From: Ochromonas danica
Taxonomy: Eukaryota; Sar; Chrysophyceae; Chromulinales; Chromulinaceae
Length of the DNA stretch: 64,000 bases
Assembly (NCBI GenBank): GCA_015146655.1
Contig: VKHL01000004.1
Span: forward strand, 372,001-436,000
Direction of reading: 5' to 3'
Part shown: one piece after another, positions 21,945 through 33,548 of the stretch
Layout of the letters: each line of letters begins with the position of its first letter
Position numbering within the stretch: the first letter of the stretch is position 1
Translations under genes and position numbers: made by a program
The notes under the pieces: model-generated
What the model was told of the DNA's origin: nothing
The model's database searches: none
The model's input: only the letters and a program-made list of their open reading frames with translations

Positions 21945-24283
21945 TTATTTTGGAGCACGTTGTTTAGACTTTTTACCGCCATTTTCTTGAATAACAGGAG
22001 TAGTAGTAGTTGATGATATTCCATTAGTTGCAAGAAGATTAGCAGAAGATTTCAATTGACTTTTAGCACGAAGAACCTTTGGAGGTTTGATAGCATCTTC
22101 TGTCTCATTCTCATTCTCACCTTCTTCAGCAATTGCTACTTTTGAACTTTTAATACGTTTCAATTTAGTACTATGGAAGAGAAGAGAAGAGAAGACAAGA
22201 AAAGACAAATATGATTAGTAATAATAGGGCATTATAAATGATGATGATGATGATAATAATAATAACAGAAGGAGCATCATTGTCTAATTACTGTACCTGC
22301 TGGGACTGGATTGTAAAGGAGGATTTCCACTCATTGTTGACAGATTACTGCTACTTGGTGTACTTTGAATAGTGACAGTCAAGCTCTTCTTGCTACTTTG
22401 CGATCTCTTTAAGCCTTTAATACTAGGACTAACATCTGCAGGAGAATGAGTTGGAGGTGCGGGAGGTATTCCTTTAGCACGAGGTAAACGAAGAGCTCGA
22501 CAATAACTTTGCACTTCAGAAGATGGAGTCACAGTAGGCAAAGCTAATGTCCAAGAGACAAAGTTCCTGTAGTAGAAATGAAATGATGCATTTTGAAAAT
22601 GAACATTAATAATAAGATAAGTACCATAATATTAGAGATAATATGAAGGAGAGTGTACTTACTCTACAGAAGCAGGTTTCCCTTTGATATTGGTGGGTAA
22701 CCAAGGAGGAATAATTTTTCGATTTTCAATATCTTTCCAATTCACCTAAATCATCATTATTATTACCATTATTATCATTATTATCATTTAGTTAGCGATG
22801 ATGATGATGATGACAAGGTATTGTATTATGAACATGTAAAGGTAGTATTGTATTGTATTGTATAGAAGAGTCTGACTTACATCTTTTAACCAAGGTGATG
22901 CAATGATTTGTGACCATCCAAATCGTTGATCTTGATCTTTTTGTAATAATCCTTTTATTAATGCTTTGATTGAAAAAGACATTAAAAATGGTAAACGAGG
23001 TGTCTTCTCTGTAATATTATTAAAAATCTCAAACTTATTCATATCATCACTATCTCCAAAAGGTGCTTCTCCTGTTAACATTTCCACTAGAATACATCCT
23101 AATGCCCACCAATCAACAGCAAATCCATGTTTTACTTTATTCACTACTTCTGGTGCTATATACATTACAGTCCCACAAGTATCACGTAAATCAGCTTCTG
23201 CTTTTGAACATATTGTAGCAAATCCAAAATCACAAACTTTAATATGTCCTTGATAATCAATTAGAATATTTTCAGGTTTTAAATCACGATAGACAAGATT
23301 ACATTCTTCATGTAAATATTTTAATAAACAAGCAATTTCACAAAAATAAAATTTAGCTTGTAATTCAGGTAAAGTAATTTTTTGTTTCATTAAATGATAA
23401 AGTTCTCCACCTGCAGCAAATTCCATTACAAGACCAATTGAATGAGAACATTCAAATCCACCAAAGCAATAGATAGCAAAAGGATGTTCTAATTGATTTA
23501 AGACATCTAATTCTTGTTGAATTCTTTCCATAGCATTACTATCGAATATCATTTGTTTTGGGATATATTTGATAGCAACATGTTTATGTTTGCCAAGATC
23601 ATTATGACCAACTTTGGCTAAGAAGACAAGACCAAACTTGCCTTTCCCTGTTATCATCAGAGGAGAAGAAGAGGTTAGTCAGTGTTGTCATGGGTCAGTC
23701 AGGTCAGATCAGGTTGGATGAGGTCAAGTCATCAAGTCATCAAGTCAGAGTAGGTGAGTGAGCAGAGGGAAGAGGATTCATTTGATAGTAGAGGAAAGGG
23801 TGGCATAGGGTGATTCATGTATCAGACAGAAGAGTGGGATGAGGATTATTCATGTGATATCAGAGGAAGAGGTAGCATAGGGTAAGGTAAGATGAGGATT
23901 CATGTATCAGATGTAGCAGGTCAGGGTTAGACTATGTGAGGATTGGTATAGTTTAGTGGCAGTACAGTACAGTAGAAGTTGTTGTTATGACTTACCAATA
24001 GCATTAAGATTTTCAAATGATTCTGATTTAACTGGCATGGATAAAGAAATACCAGGTTTAGCTAACCATTCATATCCTTCATCTACATTCACTCTATAGT
24101 ATAACAACAACAACAAACAACAACATCCATTACATTACATTACATAATATATATGCAGAGACAGAGAGAGACTCACTTGTTTTGTTTACTATCCTTACTA
24201 TTATTGTTATTGTTATTGTTACTGTTGTGAGTATCTGAGGCAGCAGCAGCTATCATACGATATTTACTACCAGACAATCCCAT
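21945..24283 (-). CDS. AGC-family (PKA-like) Ser/Thr protein kinase
   Basis: Six exons on the minus strand: 24283-24177, 24093-23996, 23647-22881, 22745-22663, 22566-22297 and 22170-21945. All junctions fit GT-AG and keep frame; 516 residues. The N-terminus begins MGLSGSKYRM, with Gly at position 2 (possible myristoylation), then an Asn run. The kinase domain covers about 67-322: glycine loop IGKGKFGLVFLA split over an intron, VAIKYI with the catalytic Lys, YRDLKPEN, DFG, and APE in the activation segment. YRDLKPEN and the DTCGTVMYIAPE segment place it in the AGC group near PKA. After the domain, PPWLP and ENFVSW resemble an AGC tail, but no clear FxxF motif is present. The last 130 residues are Ser/Thr- and Lys-rich. 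cAMP dependence cannot be told from this. Confidence 0.88.
23690..23930. repeat. Degenerate tandem repeat in a kinase intron
   Basis: The third intron of the AGC kinase holds imperfect repeats of elements such as GAGGATTCAT, GGTAGCATAGGGT and TCATGTATCAGA, spaced about 60-80 bp. A shorter (TCAAG)-type run lies near 23725-23745. It looks like local duplication rather than a mobile element. Confidence 0.55.
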
Positions 24284-24917
24284 TAGTCTATGATAATAAA
24301 GTCAAATTAAAAACTTTTAGAAGAAAAAACTATTGAAGATAAAAGAAAGAAAAGAAGAAGAAGAAGACTGAGCAAGCAACTGGAGCTGCTGTAGTATCTT
24401 TTGATTTTAGACAAGATTTAGTCTTGATGATCGTACAGTAGTATAAATTATCGTGTACTATGAAATACAAATATAGATTAGATCGTTCTAGCACAGCTAG
24501 TCATCACCCAAACAAACTAGCAGATGATTGATAGATCGCTATAGCCCACCTATTACTAAGGCTAGACCAGCTAGTCTAATGATGATGTAAGCTCAATAGA
24601 AGACCGAAGAGAAGAGCAAACCGTCCAAGTTTCGGGTGGAATTGACATCAAATTTACAAAAACACGAAATTGTGTTAAGTTAATACATGGGGATAGACAA
24701 ACTTTGAATGAGTCTATTCTCTATTCCCCGGTCTAGTTTGGTGAGATGTGTGGCATATATCCAATCCTTGACAATTTCACTGTAATATATCCTTTTTCAG
24801 ATAACTCTAAGGGAGCTAATCTCGCGTACTGTACGGAGAGAACAAGCTACATATTAGTTCGCACATAGCACATTTAGTTTAACGAGAATATTGCAATAAA
24901 TGATCTAATAATCTAAT
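24284..24917. other. Intergenic gap
   Basis: A 634-bp gap between two minus-strand genes: promoter side of the AGC kinase and 3' side of HMG-CoA synthase. One TTAAGTTAA lies at 24675-24683. There is otherwise no coding or repeat signal that I can support. Confidence 0.45.
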
Positions 24918-26291
24918 CTAAGCAACAAGAGGCTTGCGACGATAAATGCGCTCACTTTGGGCGTTGATTTCGTGGAGATAGTAAGTGCCAGGATAGAGCT
25001 TTTCTGGTGTGAAGCGAGGTTGGAAAGGAGCTAATCCATGAGCCTGTTCGCGAGCCAGCAAGGCAGCGGTCAGATCGTCTGGAGTTAGCTGCTCACGAGC
25101 TGCCAAGCGCTCCTTCGTCTGCAAAGCAGCTTGCATGCGAGCTAATGAGAAGGCCCTGCCAGCCTCTGTGGTGGGAGTGCGAGGAAGAAGAGAGAACATG
25201 GAAGCCAACGCTCCCGAGCCATAAGAGAAGAGTGTGACAGAGCGACCCTCCAGATCCGCTCCCAAAGAAGAGACCAAGTGGCTCAGATTCAGGTAGACAG
25301 AGGCAGTGTAGGTATTGCCTATAGCCTTAGAGATCTCACAAGGAAGGGCGACCTTGGCCTTGTAAGCGGTGGCCGACAAGGTCTTCAGCGCGGTCTCCAA
25401 CTCCTTGTCCTCATAGGTCTGATCCACAGGCACAGCCGCCCACTTTGCAATGGGACTACCATCGATCACTCCCTTGAGCATGTCATGATAGAGCAGACGC
25501 CCCACTGACTTCTGCACCAGCTTGTTATAGGGTGAATGGAAGACCAGGTAGTCCGTCTGAGTGATATTAGTCTCGCGATTGCGAAGGCGCTTGGACTTCT
25601 CGATAAAGCGCACATAGCAATCATCCAGACACTGCAAGTAACAGGTCTGAGAGAGAGCTCCATTGACCACAGGGTACTCAGAGTCCAGGTTGGGCTTGAA
25701 GAAGTCCCAGACAGTGGTGGCGCAGCAGGTGCGCGTCTTCACGTCCACTGCGAGAGGAGCATCTCGACCAACCAGCATGGCCACGGCTCCGCACCCTCCC
25801 GTTGGACGAGCAGGACCATCTGCATAGACTGCGATGTCTGCAGCCACTACGAGGGCGTAGCGACCATCCCAGGCAGAAGATTCTACCCAAGCCAAGGCAT
25901 TCAACAGCGCCGCTGTGCCACCATAGCAAGCATTCACCACTGTGGCACCTTCCACGTCAGTGTTGCCTGAGCCTGCGAACAGCTCCATAATGACCGTCTT
26001 GGTGGACTTGCTTTTGTCGATCAAGGTCTCGGTGCCGATTTCCAATCTGCCCACTTCTTCAGGGCGAATGGAATACTTCTCCAAGAGGGACTGGACCACA
26101 GTCAACGAGATGGAGTTGATATCTTCATGGTCTCCAGTGAAGGCCATACTATCTTGGCCTAAGCCAATAGTGTACTTGCCAGCTGAGACACCATTGGCTT
26201 TCTCTAGATCCACTTGACTTACATAGGTGCTAGGAAAGTAGACCTCCAAGGCAAGAATTCCCACATTATAACTCTCCTCACTATGACTCAT
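24918..26291 (-). CDS. Hydroxymethylglutaryl-CoA synthase
   Basis: Intronless gene of 457 residues. The enzyme condenses acetyl-CoA with acetoacetyl-CoA to HMG-CoA, the step before HMG-CoA reductase in the cytosolic mevalonate pathway. The opening VGILALEVYFPSTYV, the acid/base glutamate in GTETLIDKSKS (E88) and the catalytic cysteine in NACYGGTAAL (C122) are all present. SHLVSSLGADLEGRSVTLFSYGSGA near 340 is a further family block. The length matches cytosolic HMGS (about 450-520). There is no targeting peptide, so cytosolic. Its codons end in G or C far more often than in neighbours (ACC, GTC, CTG, GCC), which suggests high expression or a different codon history. The start ATG is at 26291-26289. 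The gene is head to head with the ATP6AP2-like gene. Confidence 0.96.
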   Translation of the reverse strand: MSHSEESYNVGILALEVYFPSTYVSQVDLEKANGVSAGKYTIGLGQDSMAFTGDHEDINSISLTVVQSLLEKYSIRPEEVGRLEIGTETLIDKSKSTKTVIMELFAGSGNTDVEGATVVNACYGGTAALLNALAWVESSAWDGRYALVVAADIAVYADGPARPTGGCGAVAMLVGRDAPLAVDVKTRTCCATTVWDFFKPNLDSEYPVVNGALSQTCYLQCLDDCYVRFIEKSKRLRNRETNITQTDYLVFHSPYNKLVQKSVGRLLYHDMLKGVIDGSPIAKWAAVPVDQTYEDKELETALKTLSATAYKAKVALPCEISKAIGNTYTASVYLNLSHLVSSLGADLEGRSVTLFSYGSGALASMFSLLPRTPTTEAGRAFSLARMQAALQTKERLAAREQLTPDDLTAALLAREQAHGLAPFQPRFTPEKLYPGTYYLHEINAQSERIYRRKPLVA

Positions 26292-26746
26292 TTTCCAAAG
26301 CTGTCAGATAATTTTTGTGATGATGGATTCGTTTGGGAAGGATCAGTCAGCTATTGTTATGTCCCGCGCATTGGCGTGGGAGTTCTTGCCTGATTTCCAA
26401 ATTTCCAGACTTCCTGGATTTGGGATTTGATTCGAAGTGTACAGGTTAATGGAAAGGGTATTTAACTAAGCCTGCCTGCTATATTTTCATCTAATATCTC
26501 AAGGCTTCAGAGCCTACCTCAACTGTCCAACATGAAATATTGGCTCTGTACGTGTGAAATATGCGGATGTTAACTTAACATAATATTGTTAACTTAAGAG
26601 GCAGTTGTTGTTATTATGTTGTTGCGTAGGGTAGCTAGGGTTGGGTTGGGTTGGCCCAGCAGCAGAATAGACTGACTGCTGGTCATCATCATCATCATTA
26701 GTCATACTTGACCCGATTAGTCACTCTGTTCGGTTCCTAATTGATA
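26292..26746. promoter_or_regulatory. Divergent promoter region with TTAACTTA copies
   Basis: A 455-bp gap between the HMG-CoA synthase and ATP6AP2-like starts. TTAACTTA occurs at 26570-26577 and again, as TTAACTTAAG, at 26589-26598. Three GGGTT units lie at 26639-26654. A regulatory role is inferred from recurrence in other divergent promoters. Confidence 0.4.
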
Positions 26747-27735
26747 ATGATGTCCTCTTCTATTCTATTCCTATTCCTTGCTCTCTTCTTAGTAGTAATT
26801 GATGGAGCATATATTATCGGATATCAACGTAGTTCGAATGATCATCAAGACATTGTGAATGCTGGAGCATCTTTTGTTATCCCACCTTCAGCAGAACAAG
26901 TAGCAGATCTTTATTCTCGTGTTAGTGGTTACTCACCTATTCTTTGGGAAGGTAGGTCTTATTTCTCTCATTCTCTTCTCATCTCTTCTCACTCATTCGT
27001 TCACTGTGTGTGTTTTCGTTTTCATTTGTTCTGTCTATTTATTTCTTGGATATATAATATAGACAAGGAGAATTTACCTGGTGCTAATCCTCTTTCTAAT
27101 AAGATTGTTCAAGCAAAGATTATCGAGGTTGTTGGAGGAGGTAGGATCATTCTCTCTCTCTCTCTCTGTGCTAGTCTGTTGTTTGTTTTTGTTTTTGTGA
27201 GAATTGACTGAACAAATAAATTCTTCTTTTTTATCTTCTTATAGTACTTCCTGAGGAAGTGACTACCATAGCTGAGGCAATGACTACTGTGCGTCCACCT
27301 GCTTTAGAAGATGTTGTCAATGTTCTCAATCAATATGGTATTCATGCTGAGACAGAGACTTTTGATGTAAGCTACACCTTCTACTACTACTCGTCTGTTA
27401 GATAGAATAATCATTAATACTGAACCAAACACATACACTAGGCCACGGGTGATAAGCTGGGTGATGTCTATCAATACCTCTCCAATCAGAAAGTCCCTGT
27501 CTTCATCCTCCATCACACTTTAGAAAGTCCTCAAAGAAGATTGACTACTTCTAGCAATGTCACAGAGTTGTCTGAGTTCCAGATCTCTCAATATCAAATC
27601 TGTCTGTGGGCAGCTGTCGCCTTTGTGCTAATGTTGGCATATTCCATCAGCAGCATGATTAACATGGAAGTCGAACCTGACAGCTTATTGTATGCAAAGT
27701 TCCAGAGTGGACGGACAGAGAATAAGCGTGATTAA
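26747..27735 (+). CDS. ATP6AP2 (prorenin receptor)-like V-ATPase accessory protein
   Basis: Four exons: 26747-26951, 27063-27140, 27245-27366 and 27442-27735; 232 residues. The start is the ATG at 26747; the frame runs up to a TTG only. The protein has a signal peptide (SILFLFLALFLVVIDGA), a luminal domain of about 160 residues, one membrane segment (ICLWAAVAFVLMLAYSISSM, about 181-200) and a short cytosolic tail. The juxtamembrane QYQICLW and the tail DSLLYAKFQSG match the conserved end of ATP6AP2 and its plant relatives. Those proteins assist assembly of the V-ATPase in the ER and endolysosomes. The N-terminal half shows little I can match, as is usual in this fast-evolving family. The family call rests mainly on the C-terminus. 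Confidence 0.82.
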
Positions 27736-27940
27736 GTAAGAACTGCTTTTGTTGATGTGAGAAAGGAATAAAGACGTGAAGCTGGCTGTGTTAGCAGAGA
27801 GGGAGTAAAGTTGTTCAGTTGCAGCATGTGTAGAATGCTATTAACAAACCATAGTAATGCAAGAATATACCCTCTTTTCCCCTGGCTTGAATCTCTTCTA
27901 TCTAGTTTATATACATCAAGCCTACAGGTTGATTTCTTAA

Positions 27941-30827
27941 CTATTCGCCAAGGAATGCTCGACGAAGAGCTTCAATAGCACTGAGCCCTTCCTTCAGCAA
28001 CTGTCTCACTAACTCGTACCTGAACAAGCAAACGTGTACAATCGATCAGTTATACCATACACAACAACAGCGAGACAATTACGTTAATGGACACTTACTT
28101 CTTGCGATCTTCCGGGGAGACTGAAGGACGAATGCGTGCAAAAGCAGCTTCAAAATGTCTCCCTAGAATGTACACTTTCTCATCATTTCCACTTTCACTC
28201 TGACTACTGCTGTTCGTAAGAAGTGGTGGCTCATCACCACCCATAGTTGATAGAGAAGAAGATAGATCAGACACACTGGCCTTTTCTTTAACAACTGCAA
28301 GACCTGCTTCTCGAACAAGAGCAGACAAATCTGCTCCACTAAAACCATCACATCGTGAATCATAAGCTACAGTAGTAAGATTCACACCTTCTTCACATTC
28401 TGGTGATTGTTCTTTCAAAGCAACTTTACGAGTAAGTGCTCTTAGAATAGATTCTCGTTCTGATGGCATAGGTAAGGGTACGTATAACAAGTTACCCAAA
28501 CGACCTGGACGCAACATTGCCTCATCAATTAACTCTAAACGATTAGTTGCTCCAATTATATAGACATCTTTCCTACTTTCCAATCCATCTAACTCTGTTA
28601 ATAATTGATTCACAACACGCTCTGTCACTCCATTGCCTGAACTAGATCCTCCACCATCCCATCCTGATGAACGTTTTGGACAAAGAGCATCTAACTCATC
28701 AAAGAAGATCATACAAGGTGCTGAAGAACGTGCACGAGCAAATACTTGTCTCACACGAGATTCAGATTCACCAACATACATATTCAATAACTCTGGACCT
28801 TTAACAGAGATAAAGTTTGCACCACTTTGATTAGCTAATGCCTTGGCAAGAAGTGTTTTGCCACAACCTGGAGGACCAAAAAACAAAATACCAGCTGGTA
28901 GTTCTAATCCCAAGGCTCGGAAACGTTCTGGATGAGCAATAGGTTCTAAGACATTATGTTTGAGTTCTTCGCGAACTTCTTGTAAAGCACCAACATCATT
29001 CCATGTAACATCTGGAGCTGTTGCAAACCCTTCTCTCTTAGCAGAAGGTTGAATACTCTTAGCTGCTGATAGAAAGTCTTCCATTGTCACATAGCAATCT
29101 TCAAATCCATTATTCAATGATGATGATGATGATGATGATGTTGAAGGTATTTCAGCAACAACTTCCATTGTCATCTCTTGGGTCACTTCCATTTCTTCCT
29201 TGGTTACATCTTCTCCTGCAGGCTGTTGTTGACGTTTATGAATGATGCGACTGACTGCAATCATACCAGCTTCTCTTCCTAAAGCTACAAGATCAGCTCC
29301 GACAAAGCCAGGTGTAAGCTTGCCTAAGACAGAGAAGTTGACATCTTCATGCAGTGCCATGCCTTGGCAATGCAAAGAGAGAATCTTCGCTCTGGCTGGA
29401 GCATCAGGAACTGGTAAACCAATCTCTCTTGCAAATCTGCCACGTACTCCAGGATCGATATTCTCCGGTCTGTTACAACACATACACAGACAGACAGTTA
29501 GACAGTCAGTCCGGCTATATAGTCCCAGCAGTGACAGTGACAGTGACAGAGGAAGTACTCACTTGTTAGTAGCGACTACTAAGACAACCAAGTTCTGTAG
29601 ATGTCTCTCAGCTTTAGCACTCTCTTCATCCTTTCTATTCTCTTCATTGCCTGTTGTTGTTACTGCTTCGTTGTCTTTGCCTTCAGTAGATGATACTACA
29701 CGATCAGTAGTAGAGGTAGTGGGGGCGGTAGAAGAAGGGGTAGTTCTACCTAACTGAGTGATAGAATCAATCGAATCAAAGAGTTGTGCAATGATTCGTC
29801 TATCCATTCCACGCTGATTAGACTATTAACATCATTTATACCATCACAATTAGAGACTGTTCAAATGAGGGGGTGATGATGGTGATAATAGACTTACATC
29901 TCTCTTAGCAGCGATGACATCCAATGCATCAATAAAGAGTAATGAAGGAGCAGCACGACTAGCAGCTTCAAAGACATCTCTTATACGTTGTTCAGATTCA
30001 CCTGAAGTACCTCCAATTAACTCAGGACCTGACACTTTAAAGAAGGTTAGACCAGTCTCGCCTGCTATAGCTGATGCTAATGTTGTCTTGCCACAGCCTG
30101 AAGGACCATGTAATAAGATACCACTAGGTGGATGAATACCTAATCGACTATAGATTTCTGGGAATTGTAAAGGATAACATACTAACTCTGTAATCTGTTT
30201 CTCTACACTGTCTAATCCTGCTAAATCAGTAAATCGTGTGGTAGGACGAGGGACGATGAAACCTTCTGCTTTGTTAGTGGGAGGAGTAGACTCTATCAGA
30301 TGATGATTACTGGCTGATGCTGCTGTTGCTGCTGTTGCTGCTTTCTTGCGTTTGGTTGGTTCTTGTAGTATGGTCTGCTGACTTTGACTCTCTGACAATG
30401 TCTCATTACCACCAGATTGTGTTGTTGAAGGAAGAGGAAGAGAGGAGACATTGTTATTGGAGGTGGTGGAGGTGGAGGAGGAGGAGTCAGGTTCAACTGG
30501 ACGTGATCGTTTGACAGCTAATCGTTGTTGTTGGTTAGAGATTGTCTTATTCAGAGAATTAACAATCTTCTGCTGGGATTGAGAAGAAGCAGTACTAGTA
30601 TTACTACTAGTACTACTATTATTAGGATGAGAGAGGAGAAGTGCTTGTTGCATAGCAGCTTTCACTTCTCCTCGTAGTTGATCCATGGGATCTAATTGGA
30701 ATTCCTTGTGCAAGACACACAATTGATCCACTAGAATATGAAGATTTGATTCATTATATTCTGTTATCTTTAAAGAAGGTAATAATTGTTTCACATGATA
30801 GGTGACTTTTAATCGTGGTGTTGACAT
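27941..30827 (-). CDS. NVL/Rix7-type AAA ATPase (60S ribosome biogenesis)
   Basis: Four exons: 30827-29898, 29813-29563, 29469-28099 and 28019-27941; 876 residues. The tiny last exon ends the protein YELVRQLLKEG...RAFLGE, a good family fit; without it the frame would stop just past the donor. NVL/Rix7 is a nucleolar double-ring AAA ATPase that strips assembly factors from pre-60S particles. The N-terminal 195 residues are basic and Ser-rich. D1 has Walker A GPSGCGKT near 241. Its Walker B reads LLFIDALD near 298-305, with Ala where the catalytic Glu is expected. D2 has GPPGCGKT near 591, Walker B MIFFDELD near 646 and GATNR with LRPGR. The RPGR finger motif and linker GLELPAGILFFGPPG favour NVL over Cdc48. 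The Ser run between domains is low complexity. Confidence 0.9.
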
Positions 30828-31190
30828 CTTTTTTTTCTGTTTTTATTCTTCTTCTTCTTCGATGTGATAATTTGGATGGAAGACAATAAATGAGTGGGCG
30901 AGGCTGACATGTTGTTGTGACGCGAGGGGAAAAGTGGAAAACTGTTTTTGAGAAGAAAACTGGCTTTCCAAATGGAAAAGAGAGACCTCGGGCGATTAAC
31001 TTAAGGAGAAGGGGGAGACCTCGGACCAAAGGCATGAAGAGGTCCATGGGCACAATCAGGGTACCTCGGACCTGGGTCTCAATCTATCTTCCTGCCCTGT
31101 GTCTCAACCAGGATTTTGAGGTTGGTTTGATGCGGTGACGGTTAGAGAAAGCGCCTATTCGCACTCACTATTGATTAACCCATCAAAAGT
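30828..31190. promoter_or_regulatory. Divergent promoter region
   Basis: A 363-bp gap between the NVL start and the STK32-like kinase start. TTAACTTAA lies at 30996-31004, and GAGACCTCGG appears twice (near 30982 and 31016), a direct repeat about 34 bp apart. No coding frame is supported. Confidence 0.4.
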
Positions 31191-33284
31191 ATGCAAGTCT
31201 TCAAACGATTAGTCAGTTGTGTTGCACCTGAACCATCAGATGTTGCAACAAAGAGACCTTATGAAGGTCTCAACAAGAACCACTTCATCTGTGCTGGTAT
31301 TCTTGGAGAAGGTGGCTTTGGTAAAGTGATGGCTGGTACCTTCATCAAAAACTCGGAATGGTATGCTATCAAAGAGATTGACAAGGTAAGTAATGTTATC
31401 ATCACATTGTTTTAACGTGATCTATCTCATACTGTGAATAACTTGCTGTATGGTATGGACTTGCTATGTCATGTAACTATAGGCTGATCTGCTGAAACAT
31501 AAAACTGGAGTTGATATGCTTTTTGGTGAAGTGCAAGCTATGAAGCGCTTAGATCATTTTGCTATTATCAATCTTCAATTTGCTTTCAATGATAAGCAGA
31601 AATGTTACTTGGTCATGGATTTGAAGACTGGTGGTGACTTACGCTATTTCTTGCGTAAGCGCTATCTCTTCGAAGAAGTGGACGTGGCCTTCTATGTTGC
31701 CTGTCTCAGCTCTGCTCTGGATCACATGCATCAACATGGAATCATCCATAGAGATGTCAAGCCAGGTAGGATTATTTGATTTGCTTTGAGATAGGGAGGT
31801 ACTTATTCTCATGCTGTATTTGTTGGTTGAATGAATAATCTGTAGAGAATATTCTGTTGGATGAGCGTGGCTATCCCTACCTCACTGACTTTGGTGTTGC
31901 TCATGTCCAACAAGAAAATGATTCCACTCTTGCCTGTACTCTAGCTAGTGGTACTAGACAATATCTTGCTCCTGAAGTCTTCACCAAGTCACATATTCAT
32001 GGGCCTGAGATGGACTTCTGGAGTCTTGGAGTGGTCGCTTACGAACTTCTCTTTGGTCGCCGTCCTTTTGACAAACACTGTCCCATTCCTATGATCAACT
32101 ATATTGAGAAAGCTCTCTTATTGCAGAGGAAGTTCGATAAGGAGAAGCATATGCGCCGTTTATCTGCTGGCACGACGCGTAGTCAGTCTCCTTCTGTGTG
32201 GAGAGACAGCTTCTCGTCGGGATCATTTTGTGCCTCGCATGGATGCAACAGCCCATCAACACTTGATGGTTCATCTCCTCCTAGACGTAGGCGCCCGTCT
32301 ATTGGTCTTCGTCCTTCTTCAGAATCAACTACAGGGGAGAAAGGGACTGCAGCCTATTGCTCTTCTGTTGGAATTACTCGCCCATCTTCGAATGCATCGA
32401 GCACAAGTGACGATAGAATCTTACACACAGTGTCGAACAGTGGTGAAGAAAGAGGGTCTGTTGGCAGCTCTAGCTTGGAAGATGACAAGGTAGTGGTGGT
32501 GAACAACATTGCGTATGCTCACAGTCATTCGGGAACACCTCCTCGTCAAAGCAAGCATCAATTTCCTTCTCTCAAGCCTACTGGGGTGGCAGCCGTTGGT
32601 AGTCCTCCTCGTCCCACTACCGTTCAGCAACGATCTCGATCCAATTCTGCCTTACCAGGTATCTTTCCTATGATGGAGAATTTCGAGAAGATGGGTATGG
32701 AGAAAGTAACCCCAGGAGAAATTGATTTGGATATTCAATTTGTGGAAAGTTCCGCAGAAGACTGTGATTCAGAGACTATGCCAGTACGCCTCTATCAACC
32801 AGGTGATCATTGGCTAGTCGATGATGGCAAACTCCCAAGCAGCCTTCGTGTTCCTATTCCAAAAATTAATCCTTGGCTTGGTGAGTTATCTGAAGGCTGC
32901 TTGTTGACATTGCGTGGTCTCTTCGATATTCGACCAAGTTATCGTCTTGGATGTCGCAATATGGATATGCTGAAAAATCAACTGTGGTTTCATCAATTTG
33001 GTGATTGGGATAATCTCCAAACACGCAATTATGAGCCTCATTTCCAACCAGGAAAGCGCTTCATGAGAGAAACTATGGAAAGTATGGGAAATGTGATTCA
33101 AGCACATTTTCTGGGCGAAGATGATGATACTATTGCGACAGAAAAGGATATTGCTTCTTCCTTATCTGCTGAGCAAGAGGAAATGTTTGCTGACTTCTTA
33201 TATATTGCTCCCAAACACAGTGGTCTCTTCCCAGCATCACATTTCAAGCCCTCTTTGCCCAATGGCAACACCAGATCATTCTAA
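31191..33284 (+). CDS. STK32 (YANK)-like Ser/Thr kinase with large insert
   Basis: Three exons: 31191-31385, 31483-31765 and 31846-33284; 638 residues. The kinase domain starts near 32 with LGEGGFGKVMAG and WYAIKEIDK (catalytic Lys). The catalytic loop HRDVKPEN is split by the second intron. DFGVAHV and GTRQYLAPEVF follow. GTRQYLAPE and the MDFWSLGVVAYELLFGRRPF helix resemble STK32/YANK kinases of the AGC group. The short Cys-containing N-terminus (MQVFKRLVSCVAPE) could carry a lipid. After PMINYIEK (about 245) the domain is interrupted by some 240 mostly Ser/Pro/Arg residues. It resumes with NPWLGELSEGCLLTLRGLF and RPSYRLG near 501-530, followed by an AGC-like tail. All catalytic residues are present, so it should be active. 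Confidence 0.87.
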
Positions 33285-33548
33285 GTAATTTGTATTCGGT
33301 TCATCATTTTCTGTTTTATGTCCTACTGAATGACAAAATCCTTGCATTGTGTTCGTGATATGGGAACCACCCTGTTTTGCAAATTTGATATTCCTGCTTA
33401 GCTGGTAGTCCTGTGTTGATGGCTGTCATGCTGGTCAACCAATATTATAACTTCAATTGTAAGATTTAAAAAGTAACCAAATTATCAATTTATAACCTTT
33501 GAGCAGAACTTACTGGCATTTTTTCTTTATAATTAACGAATCTAACCT

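Noticed and set aside
22800-22815. Short (GAT)n and similar triplet runs as possible CRISPR or tandem arrays
   Set aside because: These are simple microsatellites scattered in introns and gaps; there are no spaced identical repeats.
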